A stretch of DNA of 64,000 nucleotides, taken from the NCBI GenBank assembly GCA_014905825.1, contig JACGCN010000013.1:372001-436000 (forward strand), written 5' to 3'. The notes under the pieces were generated by a model. That model saw only the letters and a list, made by a program, of their open reading frames with translations, did not search any database and had not been told where the DNA came from. Position 1 is the stretch's first letter. Each line of letters opens with the position of its first letter. This DNA is from Lyophyllum atratum. Taxonomy: Eukaryota; Basidiomycota; Agaricomycetes; Agaricales; Lyophyllaceae. The position numbers were made by a program, and so were the translations under genes. This document shows positions 23,326 to 34,421 of the stretch, piece after piece.

Positions 23326-24650
23326 TTATTCTTCGCCTGTAGCCTCGTCGATAGCCTTCGTGATGAGGAAGAAGTACAGTGTCGTAGCAACGACGAGGAA
23401 GACATCGTTTTCAGCCAGGTGTATCCCAGGACAGACACTATTGCGGAGTGAGCCAAAAGCGTGAAATCATATGGAACGACACCTGCCGTCGACCAAATCC
23501 AAAGGCACTCATAACAATTTCAGCAGGTCCTTCGGTTTCAAAAGACCCGTCAGACGTTAGGAACCTCTCGGGCCTCAACGCCGAAGGGTCAGGGAAAGCT
23601 ACAACAGAACTTGAGGAACCGACTTCCAAGCCGCTATACACGTCGTCCTCAGTGATAAGATGATGCAGACCTAGTGCAGTGATTATGATGAGACCATTCC
23701 ATGCATCACCATAGGAGACAGACCTAACGGCACTATGGGGTTCCACCTCCAGACTTCCTTGACCGGAGCAGTCACGAACGGAGGCAGAAATGAGCGTCAC
23801 TGACTCTCGAGCATGCTCAAAAACCCCTCCTGGGGCTTTCAGCGACTTCCCCAGGAACCTGGAAAAGTCCCACCCTCGATCAATGTCAAAGATGTACATC
23901 AGTGTCACTGAAAGGCTTACCTGAGATTCTCAGCCGCCTGCGCATTTTTCAGGGCACTCCCTACCTGGTTATCGACGAACTGCCTCGGACCGATGAACCC
24001 GTTAGAAAATCTCCTGAACTCCTTGAATTGTAAACTCGGGGGCTCCTTTATTCCATCCGGCGCTACACAGTGACGATGGGTCAGGCACGAGGGCCGGAGA
24101 ACAAAATTCCGAAATGACGTACAGCTCTTCTGCCATCATGGTGGGCGGTCGACCAGAGCACAACAATCTTTAGAATAGGTTAGTACGGCACCGTACTCAT
24201 GGTTGAAAATACGAGACTGCGTAGCACGTCCATCTAGGAGTTCAGTAGCGGTCTTGTATGAGGAGAGAATGATGGCGGGTGCGCCAAATATTTGATATAA
24301 TGACATCCCCTGTCGCAATGTGAGTATATCGTTAGGGTAAGGGGAAATAAGTACGCGAACGCACCGTACAGTTCTTTCCAGTTATCCCCAACTAGCCATT
24401 GCCGATCATTAGGGATCTGGAAGGCATTGACTATGAATGGAAGGCCCAAGGGACCAGAGGATCGTATCTCTCTGGCCTTCCGTCGCGAATGGAGAAAGAT
24501 GGTGAATGCGAGGATCAGGAGAAGTGTGATTTTCACGCCAATGGAAACATCCGTATATGCCGCGAGGTCTCTAGCGTACTCCGTGACTGTAGATAGGAAA
24601 TACCAGACTGCCAGAGAAACATATTGGTTCGGAGCTCTAAGAGTCAGCAA
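23326..24650 (-). pseudogene. Cytochrome P450, internally deleted and frameshifted
   Basis: Recognisable P450 pieces occur in order: N-terminal membrane anchor (IGVKITLLLILAFTIFL), the hinge GPLGLPFIVNAFQIP, a B-C region (APAIILSSYKTATELLDG, then DRPPTMMAEEL), FLGKSLKAPGGVFEHA, PDPSALRPERFL, and the haem loop FGFGRR continued after an intron by VCPGIHLAEN. About 150-200 residues expected between the middle of the protein and the PERF motif are absent, including the I-helix oxygen-binding motif and the K-helix ExxR. At the first intron (near 24310) the phase is off by one base. The haem-loop intron would need a GC donor. The lesions make this a pseudogene. Confidence 0.8.
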
Positions 24651-25163
24651 ATGGGATATTTGTCGGAAGTGGGAAGCCGTCCAGTGAGAAAAGGATGCAG
24701 GGTTTTCGGTACTTGGCTGTCATCATGGGCCATGGTGGGAGTGTTGCCTTCGTGACAACTCGCAGACTACGGTGCCTCACACCGTTGAAGGCCTGGAAGG
24801 AATCGGTTAAGCACATAAGGTTAGCCACGCAATAGCAATACTGCGCTCGTTCGATTGGGGACGCGTATAAAGAACATTTTAGTTCGACATCTATACAAAA
24901 GCCCATTGGAAAGTTAGGAAGTCCAAGTGCAGCGACCATGTCAACTTCTAAATATCCGCCGTAAATGCTGTGAGTATGGGACTCCAGAATAGTAGGATTC
25001 AACGACTCACTGTTGTCGACCAGATGATGGGTGTACGAGTGTGAAGGACGATCACTGCCACGGTCAAACCTTGACCAACAACCAACACGTTCCCCCGTTA
25101 ATCTCACTCGCGATCCTCACTCAGTAGTCTTCATTAGACACCGCCTCGCCCAACCCATCAACA
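24651..25163. other. Divergent intergenic region
   Basis: Upstream of the P450 relic and the Dpb4-like gene. A 156-codon minus frame (24637-25107) overlaps the P450 start and has no recognisable content. Confidence 0.35.
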
Positions 25164-26205
25164 ATGCCGCGAAAAGACACGGGCGGTGGACCCATCTCCG
25201 CACAGGCGCAACAAGATCTTGTTTCTGACGGCATCGAAAACTTTGAACTACCCAAAAGTCTCGTCACCAGGATAGCAAAATCCGCCGTATGACTCCTATA
25301 ACGTATGCCTGAAACGTCTGCTGATGTTACCATCCCATAGATTCCCGAAAACGCGAAGCTGCAGAAAGAGACGGTACTGTCACTCGTCAAAGGCTCGACT
25401 GTATTCATAAATTATCTGGGTGCGTCGATTGACCATTTCGGCTTGCGCTACTATTGACCATCCACACTAGCTGCAACGTGTGTTCTCTCTCTCTGCTTGC
25501 AGTCCACGCATTAACGCGTCTTCACCCAAGTGCTCATGATGTCGCTGTCTCAAAACAACACAAAAGCATCTCCGCGTCGGATGTCCTCAAAGCGCTCGAA
25601 TTGATTGAATTCGGTGATCTGGTCGACAAACTACAGGGAGAACTACTACGTGAGTACCCTAGTTTCACGTCGCATTCTTCACTCCTAATACAATTGCAGT
25701 ATATCGACAACACGCCAAGACCGACAAGACGAAGAAGGGGCCCACCACCTCAGTACCCTCCGGCAAGGTCCGACCACCACCCGGCGCAGCTACCGCACCA
25801 GCAGGTGCCAAATCGAAAGGGAAGGAAAAGATGGTACCAGGACCACTCCCGCCGCCGTTCACCTCAGCACCTTTGGCATCACATGGAGCTGGAGAATCAG
25901 TATCCTCGGGCGTCAGGGCGGCCATGGAGGTAGATTGGGAGGAGGAACTGGGCGAGGCTGCTGACGCTGCAGATACGGAGGGTGAAGCGGAGAGGGGCGG
26001 TTACGAAGACGACGTCGAAGCCGACCTGGAGGACGCTGTGGATGATGCTGATTTGGTTAATGCCGATGATGAAGAGCTCGATGAAGATGAGGCTGACGAG
26101 GGTGATATACCCGAGGATCCGATGGAAATAGAAGAAGACGAGCCAAGGAAGGATGCTGCAGGACTGGAGGGCATGGTAGAGCAGCCTCTCAACGAAGGGC
26201 CATGA
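25164..26205 (+). CDS. Dpb4/POLE3-like histone-fold subunit
   Basis: Histone-fold protein of the H2B-like class that pairs with a Dpb3/CHRAC15-type partner in DNA polymerase epsilon and ISWI-type remodelling complexes; nuclear. Exons are 25164-25286, 25341-25419, 25471-25477, 25531-25649 and 25700-26205, giving 276 residues. The histone fold spans about residues 23-105: FELPKSLVTRIAKSA, IPENAKLQKETVLSLVKGST, FINYLAATAHDVAVSK, ISASDVLKALELIEF. The C-terminal half is a Lys/Pro linker followed by a very acidic tail (EEELGEAADAADTEGE and similar), a normal feature of Dpb4. Exon 3 is only 7 nt (CTGCAAC); including it restores the conserved AATA of the second helix and keeps the frame. Confidence 0.9.
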
Positions 26206-26347
26206 TGGTATTCATTTCATGACTTGTATATGACTGTAATTTTATTGGCAAGACCAACAATTCCTTTGTAGAATCCTTCTAGGCCCTAGAGGCTAGGGAG
26301 CCGAGAAAGCTATGAGTACAACATGGGGATATTGTGGGGTAAAAAGG

Positions 26348-26445
26348 TCTCTCTGCCTGGGAGTCGAACCCAGCTTTCGCGCGCACCGTATTCTGTAAAG
26401 CATACACATGACAAGCGCGTGTACTAACCGATATACTAGCAAAGA
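26348..26445 (-). tRNA. tRNA-Asp (GUC) with a 26-nt intron
   Basis: On the minus strand the acceptor stem TCTTTGC pairs with GCAGAGA (one G-U), followed by a D-arm with GGTTAGTA and anticodon stem CGCGC/GCGCG. The anticodon loop is TTGTCAC, and the T-arm is CTGGG TTCGACT CCCAG. The intron (26383-26408) lies between positions 37 and 38, the canonical place for nuclear tRNA introns. All arms close, so the gene looks functional. Confidence 0.92.
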
Positions 26446-27557
26446 ACTTGAAATCTATCTCCCGAGGTAGCTCATCTTCATAAGCTATATGAAGGCTTGC
26501 ATCTATGCGCCAAGGCGCGAATCAGAGTCAGAACGTTCAACGCACGAGTGTAGACGAGTGTACTAGTATCTCTCATAAGGATATTATCTTAATCTGCTTC
26601 AGCAGTCCGGCAGCAGGCGATCCTGAATGCTGATGAATATCTCCTGGGTGCTGTGATCGAAACATGTGAGCACTCAAGTACTCACCATTCTATACCGTTC
26701 AAATCTATCATTCATCTTGACCTACAATCTATCTTGACCATTTACGCCTGTAGGCGCGCTAGTCCATCTTCATCAAGCAGACATCACGAAACTTCACAAT
26801 GGGATTACTTACGCCCACATAAACACAGCAGATTTGCGAACAATCAGATTCTCTGGATGATTTCATAGGCTGAAACAGGATCCCACCACGGTGAACCAAG
26901 ATAACCTCTATTTGCCCCCAGGCGGCCTGTGACATCGGAAGATCCTGAACAGAGATCACCGATAAGATGCGAGTAATGAGACGGTATCAGGTGCGAAAAT
27001 ACAATAGAACATAAGGGCATTCATGATATGCCTTTCCACTGCCTTGAACGCCAATCAACTGACAGAGATTTTCGAAGATGGTCAGAGAGATCATTCGGCC
27101 TTTCCTTATGTTGTCAAGAAATCTTATGTACCAGGCTAGTCTCACTGTATCAACCGTCCATCGCCTAATTTCTAGCTCCTAAGGCGCCATGGCCATCCAA
27201 TATCACAAGGCATCGAAGCCCTTTCGATAGTGTGGGCGGCGCCACAATCGAAAATCGGATGGAAGCAACTCAAAATGATCAACATCCCAAAAACGAACTT
27301 TAGCGCGCTGCGCCTCCAGCTCGTCATATTCGCGATGACATCGCTCTCCCAACCGACAGTGGCATATCAATCTGATATCATTCAAGTCGTCAAGCACACC
27401 GCCGTTGACCACTGACCGGAGGCTCACCAACAAGTAGTCCGAGCGTAAAAGGCATAGAAGCCCGCTATAAAGAGCGATGCAGTAGATTGATTTTACCTCA
27501 GAGAGCTGGTCTTTCCCCCGTCGAATCCACATATCAACAATCCAAAAATCCGAAATC
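26446..27557. other. Intergenic, no gene recognised
   Basis: No family was recognised in any frame. The 129-codon minus frame at 27203-27592 runs into the signal-peptide gene in antisense and is treated as chance. Confidence 0.4.
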
Positions 27558-27800
27558 ATGCGTGTCGCCTCTTTTGCATTCGTCGCATTCATCGCCGCAC
27601 CTGTCCTTGCACTCCCTCACACCATCCGAAGGGAGTCCGACGCGCGGCGCGCTTTAGCCAGGCAAAATCCAGTCACAGCGCGTGGAATGACAGACTCTGG
27701 TGTACAACTGGAGGAGCGCGCGAATCGCCCGACGCTCAAAATCGAGACTAAGAAGTCGGTCTCCTCATCATCCAACCTAGACTTTACTGACATGACCTGA
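27558..27800 (+). CDS. Small secreted protein
   Basis: An 80-residue frame with a clear signal peptide: MRVASFAFVAFIAAPVLA, cleavage expected after the Ala-Leu-Ala region. The mature part has dibasic sites (IRRES, ARRAL) that could be Kex2 targets and is otherwise charged and Ser-rich, without cysteines. No domain was recognised. It may be an effector-like or wall-associated peptide, or the first exon of a longer gene. Confidence 0.5.
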   Translation: MRVASFAFVAFIAAPVLALPHTIRRESDARRALARQNPVTARGMTDSGVQLEERANRPTLKIETKKSVSSSSNLDFTDMT

Positions 27801-28083
27801 TTCCTAGTCCATGCGAATCGGGGGAATACGCGGCCATACCAAATATATCCGGACTGGAATGTTCGCGTCGGCAGCCCTACGCCTTCTTAGTCGGGGGATA
27901 TTGCTATCTTCCCTCCGAGAGAGATTTCGCAGCTATGGGACCTGTCGAGAAGGGTACCTGCTTCGTCTTCAAAGCCAAGTAACCTTTGCACACCAGAGAT
28001 GCTGGACCATGCCATCCGACCAAATACCCTATAGACAGATTAATGTACAGATTATACAACACGTACTATGCAATTATACACGA

Positions 28084-31000
28084 TCACTCTAGATCTATAT
28101 CTTCCCCCATCATCTTCGCAAGTGCATCATTCCCCTGATCAACAGGAGCCTGATACACAGCAAACGCCGTCTTCTTCCTATCGCCCGGTCCCTCAGAAAG
28201 CTCAGGCGCGCTCTCGCCATCAACTGCCACTTTGCCTGTAGACGTCCATCCATGTCCTCTATCAGCGAACACCGCTGGACTCCTGTCCAGTAGCATTTCC
28301 AAGTCCTCGTCAGGAAGGACCCCCGCCTTACCCTCCGCGGTGTTGGGCACAACATCAATCTTCTCGCCCTCAAGCCGAAGTAACGACGCAGCCATCTCAG
28401 CCATCGTCTCCGGCTTGCTACGCCCAGCTGCTGCAGCAGGCATCCTGAATTTGCCTGAATGAGCGCAAAAGAAGTGCATGAGCTTGAGATATCGCATAAC
28501 ATCGAACAGATGTGGAGACGTACCCTTCGCGATGACAAGCGCCTCAAGCTTCCGTTTCTCGGTAGCGCGCTGCATGATCTTCGTCTCGATCGTGTGCGCG
28601 CTGATCAGCCTGAAAATCAGCACAGACTTCGTCTGCCCGATGCGATGCGCGCGATCCTGCGCCTGCGCATCCATCTGAGGATTCTACGATGGATTGATGC
28701 ATCAGCATCGTAAACGGCCACACGAGAGATATTCTTACCCAATCCTGGTCATAGAAAATGACCGTATCTGCAGCAACGAGATTGATACCCAACCCGCCCG
28801 CTCGGGTGCTAAGAAGGAAGAGGCACGGAGCATCAGGGGCGTCTCCACCATTTTGAAAGATGTTCATCTGTTCCCGACGTTCTAGGGGCCCCGTCGAGCC
28901 ATCGATGCGGCATATCCGCCAGCCCATGAACTCGGTCGCCCAGTCCTTTGAATAGGATCAGAGATGTTCTATGACGTCTAAATTACGAAGGGGAGGTTAC
29001 CTCGATGATATCAAGCATGGTTGTAAATTGACTAAACAAGAGAACTTTATGCTTCCGCTTGAAGAGCTCTCGAAGTAGTCGATCCAGGACCATCATCTTC
29101 CCGCTGGCGTTGACAAGGTCGTCATTCAGCGCTGGCTGATGCGTCACGGGATCCAAAGGCCAGTCGAAGAGGAACGGATGCGAGCACACTTTTCGCAGCT
29201 GCATAACGGCATTCTGCAGCTTCATGTTGTTCACTTGTTTCACTGGATTGTCGGAGAAGGCCGTCAGATGTCGTCTCTCGGGTGAAGGAAGATAAAGTCA
29301 CCTGTCGATTTATACTGATGCTCCCTCCCGAGCTGCTCCAGGTCCTCCTGACGCTGCTTTTCCTTCAAGCCCCGTTCGTCCAGTTCTCCTTTCTCCAACA
29401 TCTCGAAGTATTCATCGTCGTCTCCATCGACGGCATAGCTCTTCCTCCCGCGTTTGTCTCCGGTGCTTCTCAGGCGTCGCGGGCCAGTCTCGACTGGTTT
29501 CTCTTTCTCGGTCTCCTTTGCAGGGTTTTTACCTATCAAATACGACCGCAAGGTACCCGCGAGGACTCTATCATACGCCTCGCGTTGTTGAACGGTGAGT
29601 GGGGCATAGAGTACGTATTCCTTCTTAGGAGGAAGATTGACTTCGACATCGACCTTGAGGCGGCGCAGGAGGAATGGCTTGAGGATCGCATGCAGCGATG
29701 AGATGACCTGGGAAGATCGTTCGGAGCCGAGGTTCGTCTGCATGGCAGGTAGATTAAACCTGCATGAGTGGAATCAGTATCCAGACCAACGCTTCGACCG
29801 GTCGGCACGCACCACTCCTGGAATGAGTCCACATCATTAAAAATATCGGGTAGTATAAAATTAAGCAGGGACCAGAGCTCCGCGAGGTTATTCTAATGAA
29901 CAATGTCGGAGACATTAGCATGCCGCTGGATATGAAGACATGAAGAACACACATGGAGCGGGGTCCCAGTTAATATCATCCGTCCAGCCGAGGTGTATTT
30001 CTTGATCTCCTGCATAAGCTTGCAATCAAGATTCTTCAATCGGTGCCCTTCATCCACCACGATATAGCCCCAATCATACTGTGCAAGGTGTACGCGGTCC
30101 TTGATAATCATTTCGTACGTCGTGATCACGATAGGGAACGAGGAAATCACGCTCTCCTCATCCTCGGAGTCATTCGGTGCGTCTTCAACTTGTTCTACTT
30201 CGGAGGCGTGGTCGGCATCCGATTCGTCAATCTTAGCTGGTTTAGTGAACCGCCCACTACGCCGTGAGCCACGCTTAGACGCAGCTGCCGATTTCGGCGG
30301 ACGCTTCGACTTCGTCTTGCCTTTGCCTATTGGGCGACCTTTCGCTTTCGGGTGGGCCTTCTTAGGGCTTCGTTGGGACGGGAGCGCCATGACCGTGCGT
30401 CGTAATTCAGCGCGTTCGGCTGGTGTCCCGTGATACATGCAAACAGGAATCTGTGCTCGTCGTCAAATATAGCAGCGGCATAGAGAAGTAACGCGACGTA
30501 CAGACGGGGCAAATTTCTTATATTCGTCCATCCAATTATGCATCACGCTTAGTGGGCAAACGACGAGGAAAGGCTTGGTGTTCTGGTGTTCGCGCAGGTA
30601 TGCACTGAATGCAATCGTCTGTAAGGTCTTCGAGGGCGTCAGGTGTCGATTTGCCTGGATAGTTTAAAGTACGCACCTTCCCAAGGCCCATCTCGTCGGC
30701 TATCATGAAAATCATCAGAGCGAGAACGGGCGAAGGCAGAACACATACCTAGGATACCAGATATTCCATTCTGATCAAGAGAAACCATCCACTGCAACCC
30801 TTCGAGCTGATAGTTCTTGAGTGTAGCGCCAGTAATGAGAGCAGGCTGCTGAAAAACGGGGGATTCGACCTCTCCGGCGCCTTGACGTTGAGGCTGGCCG
30901 TTTTCCGTCTTCATGCGTTTCGAGGTGGAAGGCTCATTGTCGCTGGACTCGTCACTGCTCTCTATGAGAGCACGTTTACGGCCCTTTCCACGCTGTGTTG

Positions 31001-31445
31001 CAGTAGTGCGCTTCGAATCTGACCCGACTCCTTTAGCTTTAGCAGCCGCCTTTGCTTTTGCGGCAGCCTCCAAGTTCGCCTTGTCCTCATCCATCCGTGC
31101 CTTCAAAATGCTTGAATATACAGCAGATTTCTCCAGAACAAACTTAAGTCGCTCGTATCGTCTCTCCGTCTCCTAAACAAGAGTCAGCTTTAGCCCGCCA
31201 TGGCGATGATTTGCGTACCTCGTCAACCTGCTCCTCTTCATCTTCGGATTTTTCTGAAGGATTCTGTATAGATATTTAACTCATCTTCATCTTACACGTA
31301 GAGTGCTGGAGCAACTCACTGGATTAGCCTCTGAGTCATCATATTCAGATGCGTCCGCTGGTGGGGGGGAGGAAGGAGCCGTGCTCGCTGGAGCAGACGA
31401 CATGTCAAACTGGGGGGAATGCGAGGAGATAGGGCTGGAGGACAT
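28084..31445 (-). CDS. SNF2-family chromatin remodelling ATPase, HELLS/DDM1/Irc5 type
   Basis: ATP-driven DNA translocase. Relatives (mammalian HELLS/LSH, plant DDM1, yeast Irc5) act in heterochromatin, DNA methylation and cohesin loading. The start is set at the Met at 31445 ([13 protein letters not shown]), followed by an acidic, disordered N-terminus. The ATPase has [10 protein letters not shown], Walker A DEMGLGKT split by two introns, CPLSVMHNW, Walker B as [10 protein letters not shown], and LTGTPLH. DEGH rather than DEAH is typical of the HELLS branch. An insert rich in Lys, Arg and acidic residues lies between lobes. The helicase C lobe has [26 protein letters not shown] and [11 protein letters not shown]. 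The C-terminal tail ends at 28084. Many introns of about 50 bp occur; the Walker A core sits on a 23-nt exon (30677-30699). Confidence 0.92.
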
Positions 31446-32398
31446 GGCGGCGAGCTGAGAATAGAGACTCGATAAGACGCGTTGACTGTTTCGGACTCAG
31501 CCCATCGGCGCGAATAAGCCCACCCTAAGCTTATCCCGTGACAGTGGGAGTTTGGGAAAGTTGCCATCGTGTCGCGCCGCAGCTCCGAGACAAAACGCCA
31601 CCTTTTAGTTGGTTAGTATCAAGTTAGTATCCTAAGCTTTTCAAATCATACTAATCGTGCATTCTCCTTTGGTGCATGACTACAAACCGCTTTCCTGAAA
31701 ACCAGCCATTTTCTGCTTCTCGAAACACTTGGCAACAACTCCTTGATCTGCTCACCGCCTTGGCTTAATAAAACGGCCCCAGGGCCCAAGCGGTGTCCCA
31801 CCCTCCACGAATCCGCAGGTCGAGAATACATATCCCCGCCGACCCGATAGCCCTTCCCACATGTTATGCTATCACTACAAGGAAGATGCACACCGACAGT
31901 GCTTTGAACCTTTCTGAACATCATAATGAAGGATCGCAGGTGTTCCATTGTGTGACAACCTTATAGTATCCCGCTGCGCTTGCTGCTGGTTGAAGCTTGA
32001 AGTCTCGAGTTTGTCAGGTTCACTGCTTGCATACATAGCGCTTGCATAGCGCCGTAGCGTCGTTGCTTGGCTTCCATTGATCGTCTCCAGAGTTCCCGGT
32101 CGGCATAAGCACGGCACAGCCCTGATCACCCAATCAACATCACACAAGAATCCCTATATAAGCCCCACGCGCTTTCAACATGTCCCTCTTCATCAATAGG
32201 CTGGCCTGTTTCCACACCCTCACATATTCTCTGCTACGAATCTTTCTTCACGAACTCTAACGATCTCACGACCTCTCACGACAAGCGCGTTCCACAACAC
32301 CACATCTTCACCGAAGCACATAAAACCTTCATCTGCGTCGCCAATTTGCTCATAACAACACAACGCACTTCTCCCACTCAACGTAAAACACCACAACA
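31446..32398. promoter_or_regulatory. Divergent promoter region with TATA box at 32155
   Basis: No gene was supported. A TATATAAG sequence at 32155-32162 lies about 240 bp before the Gly/Tyr-rich gene on the plus strand. It is followed by a block (CCCCACGCGCTTTCAACATG and onward) that is also found, inverted, near the paralogue at 34.2 kb. Confidence 0.5.
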
Positions 32399-32725
32399 AT
32401 GTTCACCCGCACATACTACCCCAGCTCCGCTGGCAGCGTCATCATGCCCACCAGCTCATATGGAGGCTATGCCGGTTCCGGGTACGCCGGCTCCGGGTAC
32501 GGCGGCCATTACGGTGCACCGATGATGGCTGCCCCCATGATGGCCCCATCATACCACCACAGACCAGCACCCGTTGTCGTCCCTACCTCCTACGGTGGCT
32601 ACGGCTACGGCGGGCAGCACATGCCGTACTACGGCGCAATGACACCGACCGTTGTCGTGTCCGACAGATCAAGCAGGCGCTGGAGGCGCCACAGCCGCCG
32701 TCACTCGAGATACTTCGACTACTAG
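32399..32725 (+). CDS. Gly/Tyr-rich low-complexity protein, paralogue A
   Basis: A 108-residue single-exon protein of unknown function. The middle is built from Gly-Tyr and Gly-Ser-Gly-Tyr units, then a Met/Ala/Pro segment and SYHHRPAPVVVPTSYGGYGY. The last 20 residues are strongly basic (SRRWRRHSRRHSRYFDY). No signal peptide is visible. Composition suggests a phase-separating or RNA/anion-binding protein, or a structural polypeptide, but this is inference. Its paralogue at 33649-33990 faces it from the opposite strand and shares the motifs RPAPVVV, GGY, MPYY and the basic tail. The 5' flanks are also similar. Confidence 0.75.
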   Translation: MFTRTYYPSSAGSVIMPTSSYGGYAGSGYAGSGYGGHYGAPMMAAPMMAPSYHHRPAPVVVPTSYGGYGYGGQHMPYYGAMTPTVVVSDRSSRRWRRHSRRHSRYFDY

Positions 32726-33648
32726 GTGGCTTGGGGTCGAGCGAGTTGTTTTCCGAATTTTATGCACAGGGTGGGAGAAGTTTCATTTGAAGGAGGAAGG
32801 AGACTGGAACGAGGCTAGTCGGAGAAAAAGGGGGATTGGAGAGGGAGTGTAAGATAATTTGTACAATACGGATGTGGGGGACAGCCGTGTCTTTTGCCCA
32901 TCATTGAATGAGACGATTGATAGCTGAACCTATGTCGTGACCTCATAAGAAGACATAATCGTCGTATACTCTCAACGTTGTGAGGCTAACGCTTGTGTCC
33001 TACCTTCGGCGAGATAGATATCCCAAGGCCCAGCCGAGACCTTAAAGTTGACGAGCACGTCGAAGAGGAAAGTAAGAGGCTACTACTGCGAGAGTGCATA
33101 ATTTTCCTTCGTCTTCGTCACCGCGTACGGTTTCTCTGTTTCTCCCAGAACTGCTCTCCGAGTCGCTCTCTCATCAGTTCGACACTCGGGTGGATATTTT
33201 GGGCATTTTCCAACCACGGTAAGTATCTGATTGAAAGTTCACCTGCCCGGGGGCCGTCCATGGCACTGAGGTGTACCCTTGCCATGGACGCATGTTTGCT
33301 ACTTCACAAACTAAGAGGATTCGACGTCAAACGATTGCAATTACGAAGTTCAAGTGGATGAAAGGATCGAGCACCAGCTGGCTGGATATCGCATACAAGT
33401 CAGCCACACGACCGGGTCCGCGTATGTAAGTGCGACTGTGACCTTATCTTATCGCAATAATGGGCAATTCGACATTGCATTACACAGGCCTAGCAGCTCC
33501 CGAATCCATATTGTAGGTAACGTAGTAGTACAAATATCTTACACTAGTCCTCTTCCCCCACTGCCCTCGTTCCAGTTCCTCCTTCCAACGAAAATTCCCC
33601 ACATCCCGTAAACAGAATTGGAATTTAGGACATCTCTCGCTCGACCGC
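32726..33648. other. Convergent spacer between the Gly/Tyr-rich paralogues
   Basis: About 920 bp between the two stop codons. The frame at 32993-33361 shows no family features. The 3' UTRs of both genes probably lie here. Confidence 0.4.
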
Positions 33649-33990
33649 CTAGAAGAAATTGAACCAACCCGAGCGATGACGGCGGTGATGCCTATGCCTG
33701 CTCTCCCTCTTCAACTTGGGCATGATAATCGTCGGCGTCACCGCGCTGTAGTATGGCATGTTCCCGCCGTAGCTATAGCCACCGTAAGAATAGGTAGGGG
33801 TGACGACGACGGGGGCTGGTCTTTGGTGGTGGTGGTGGTGTGAATAGGTTGTCATGGTGGGCATTTGTCTGTAATGGCCATCATTGTAATAGCCGCCACC
33901 GTGAGCGCCGCCGTCATAGTGGCCGCTATGGTATGACCCGCCGTAGGCGGAGTCTTGGTATGAGCGGGGGTAGTATCGTTGGGATGACAT
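33649..33990 (-). CDS. Gly/Tyr/His-rich low-complexity protein, paralogue B
   Basis: A 113-residue protein, starting MSSQRYYPRSY and rich in Gly, Tyr, Ser and His (one run of five His). It shares with paralogue A the core HQRPAPVVVTPTYSYGGYSY, then MPYYSAVTPT, and ends in a basic cluster (RHRHHRRHRSGWFNFF). An in-frame Met further upstream would add 18 residues, but MSSQ aligns with the start of the paralogue. It is transcribed toward paralogue A. Function unknown. Confidence 0.75.
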   Translation of the reverse strand: MSSQRYYPRSYQDSAYGGSYHSGHYDGGAHGGGYYNDGHYRQMPTMTTYSHHHHHQRPAPVVVTPTYSYGGYSYGGNMPYYSAVTPTIIMPKLKRESRHRHHRRHRSGWFNFF

Positions 33991-34044
33991 TACTATGAAA
34001 TTCAAGTTTGCTACGGGCGAGAGATGTGGGTGGTTTCTGAACAA

Positions 34045-34421
34045 ACTAAGGTGGAGATGAAGGTTTTATGTAGGTCGACGGAACTGCCATGCTGTGGAAC
34101 GCGCTTGTTATGAGAGGTCGTGTGATCAACTCGAGATTGTGAAATAAGATTCGTAGCACAGAAGTGGGGAAGGTGTGGAGACGCCACCAAATGATCATGA
34201 AGGGGCATGCCGAGAGCGCGTGGGGTCAGTGCCGCAGAGGTCCTGAAATGGAATAAGCGGGGTGCTGTATACAGGGATTTTGCTGTGTGCGGCTATGCTG
34301 CGGCGACCATCCTTCAATCCTCAACTTTCCTTGACTCGGAATTTTTGTTAGTACGGAATACTTCGGATTCAGCGGAGGTATAGCGGTAAAAATGTTTGTT
34401 CTGGAGCCTTCAGCCCATGGG
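34045..34421. promoter_or_regulatory. 5' flank of paralogue B, similar to that of paralogue A
   Basis: Read on the minus strand, this flank shares with 32.16-32.40 kb the blocks CCCCACGCGCT, CGACCTCTCA, ACAAGCGCGTTCCACA and ACATAAAACCTTCATCT, in the same order. The two promoters and leaders therefore stem from the same duplication as the genes. Confidence 0.6.

Noticed and set aside
27203..27592. 129-codon minus frame
   Set aside because: Antisense to the promoter and signal peptide of the small secreted protein, without family features.
28084..31445. Assignment to the ISWI or SWI2/SNF2 branch
   Set aside because: Walker B reads DEGH rather than DEAH, and no HAND-SANT-SLIDE or bromodomain is visible, which fits the HELLS/Irc5 branch.
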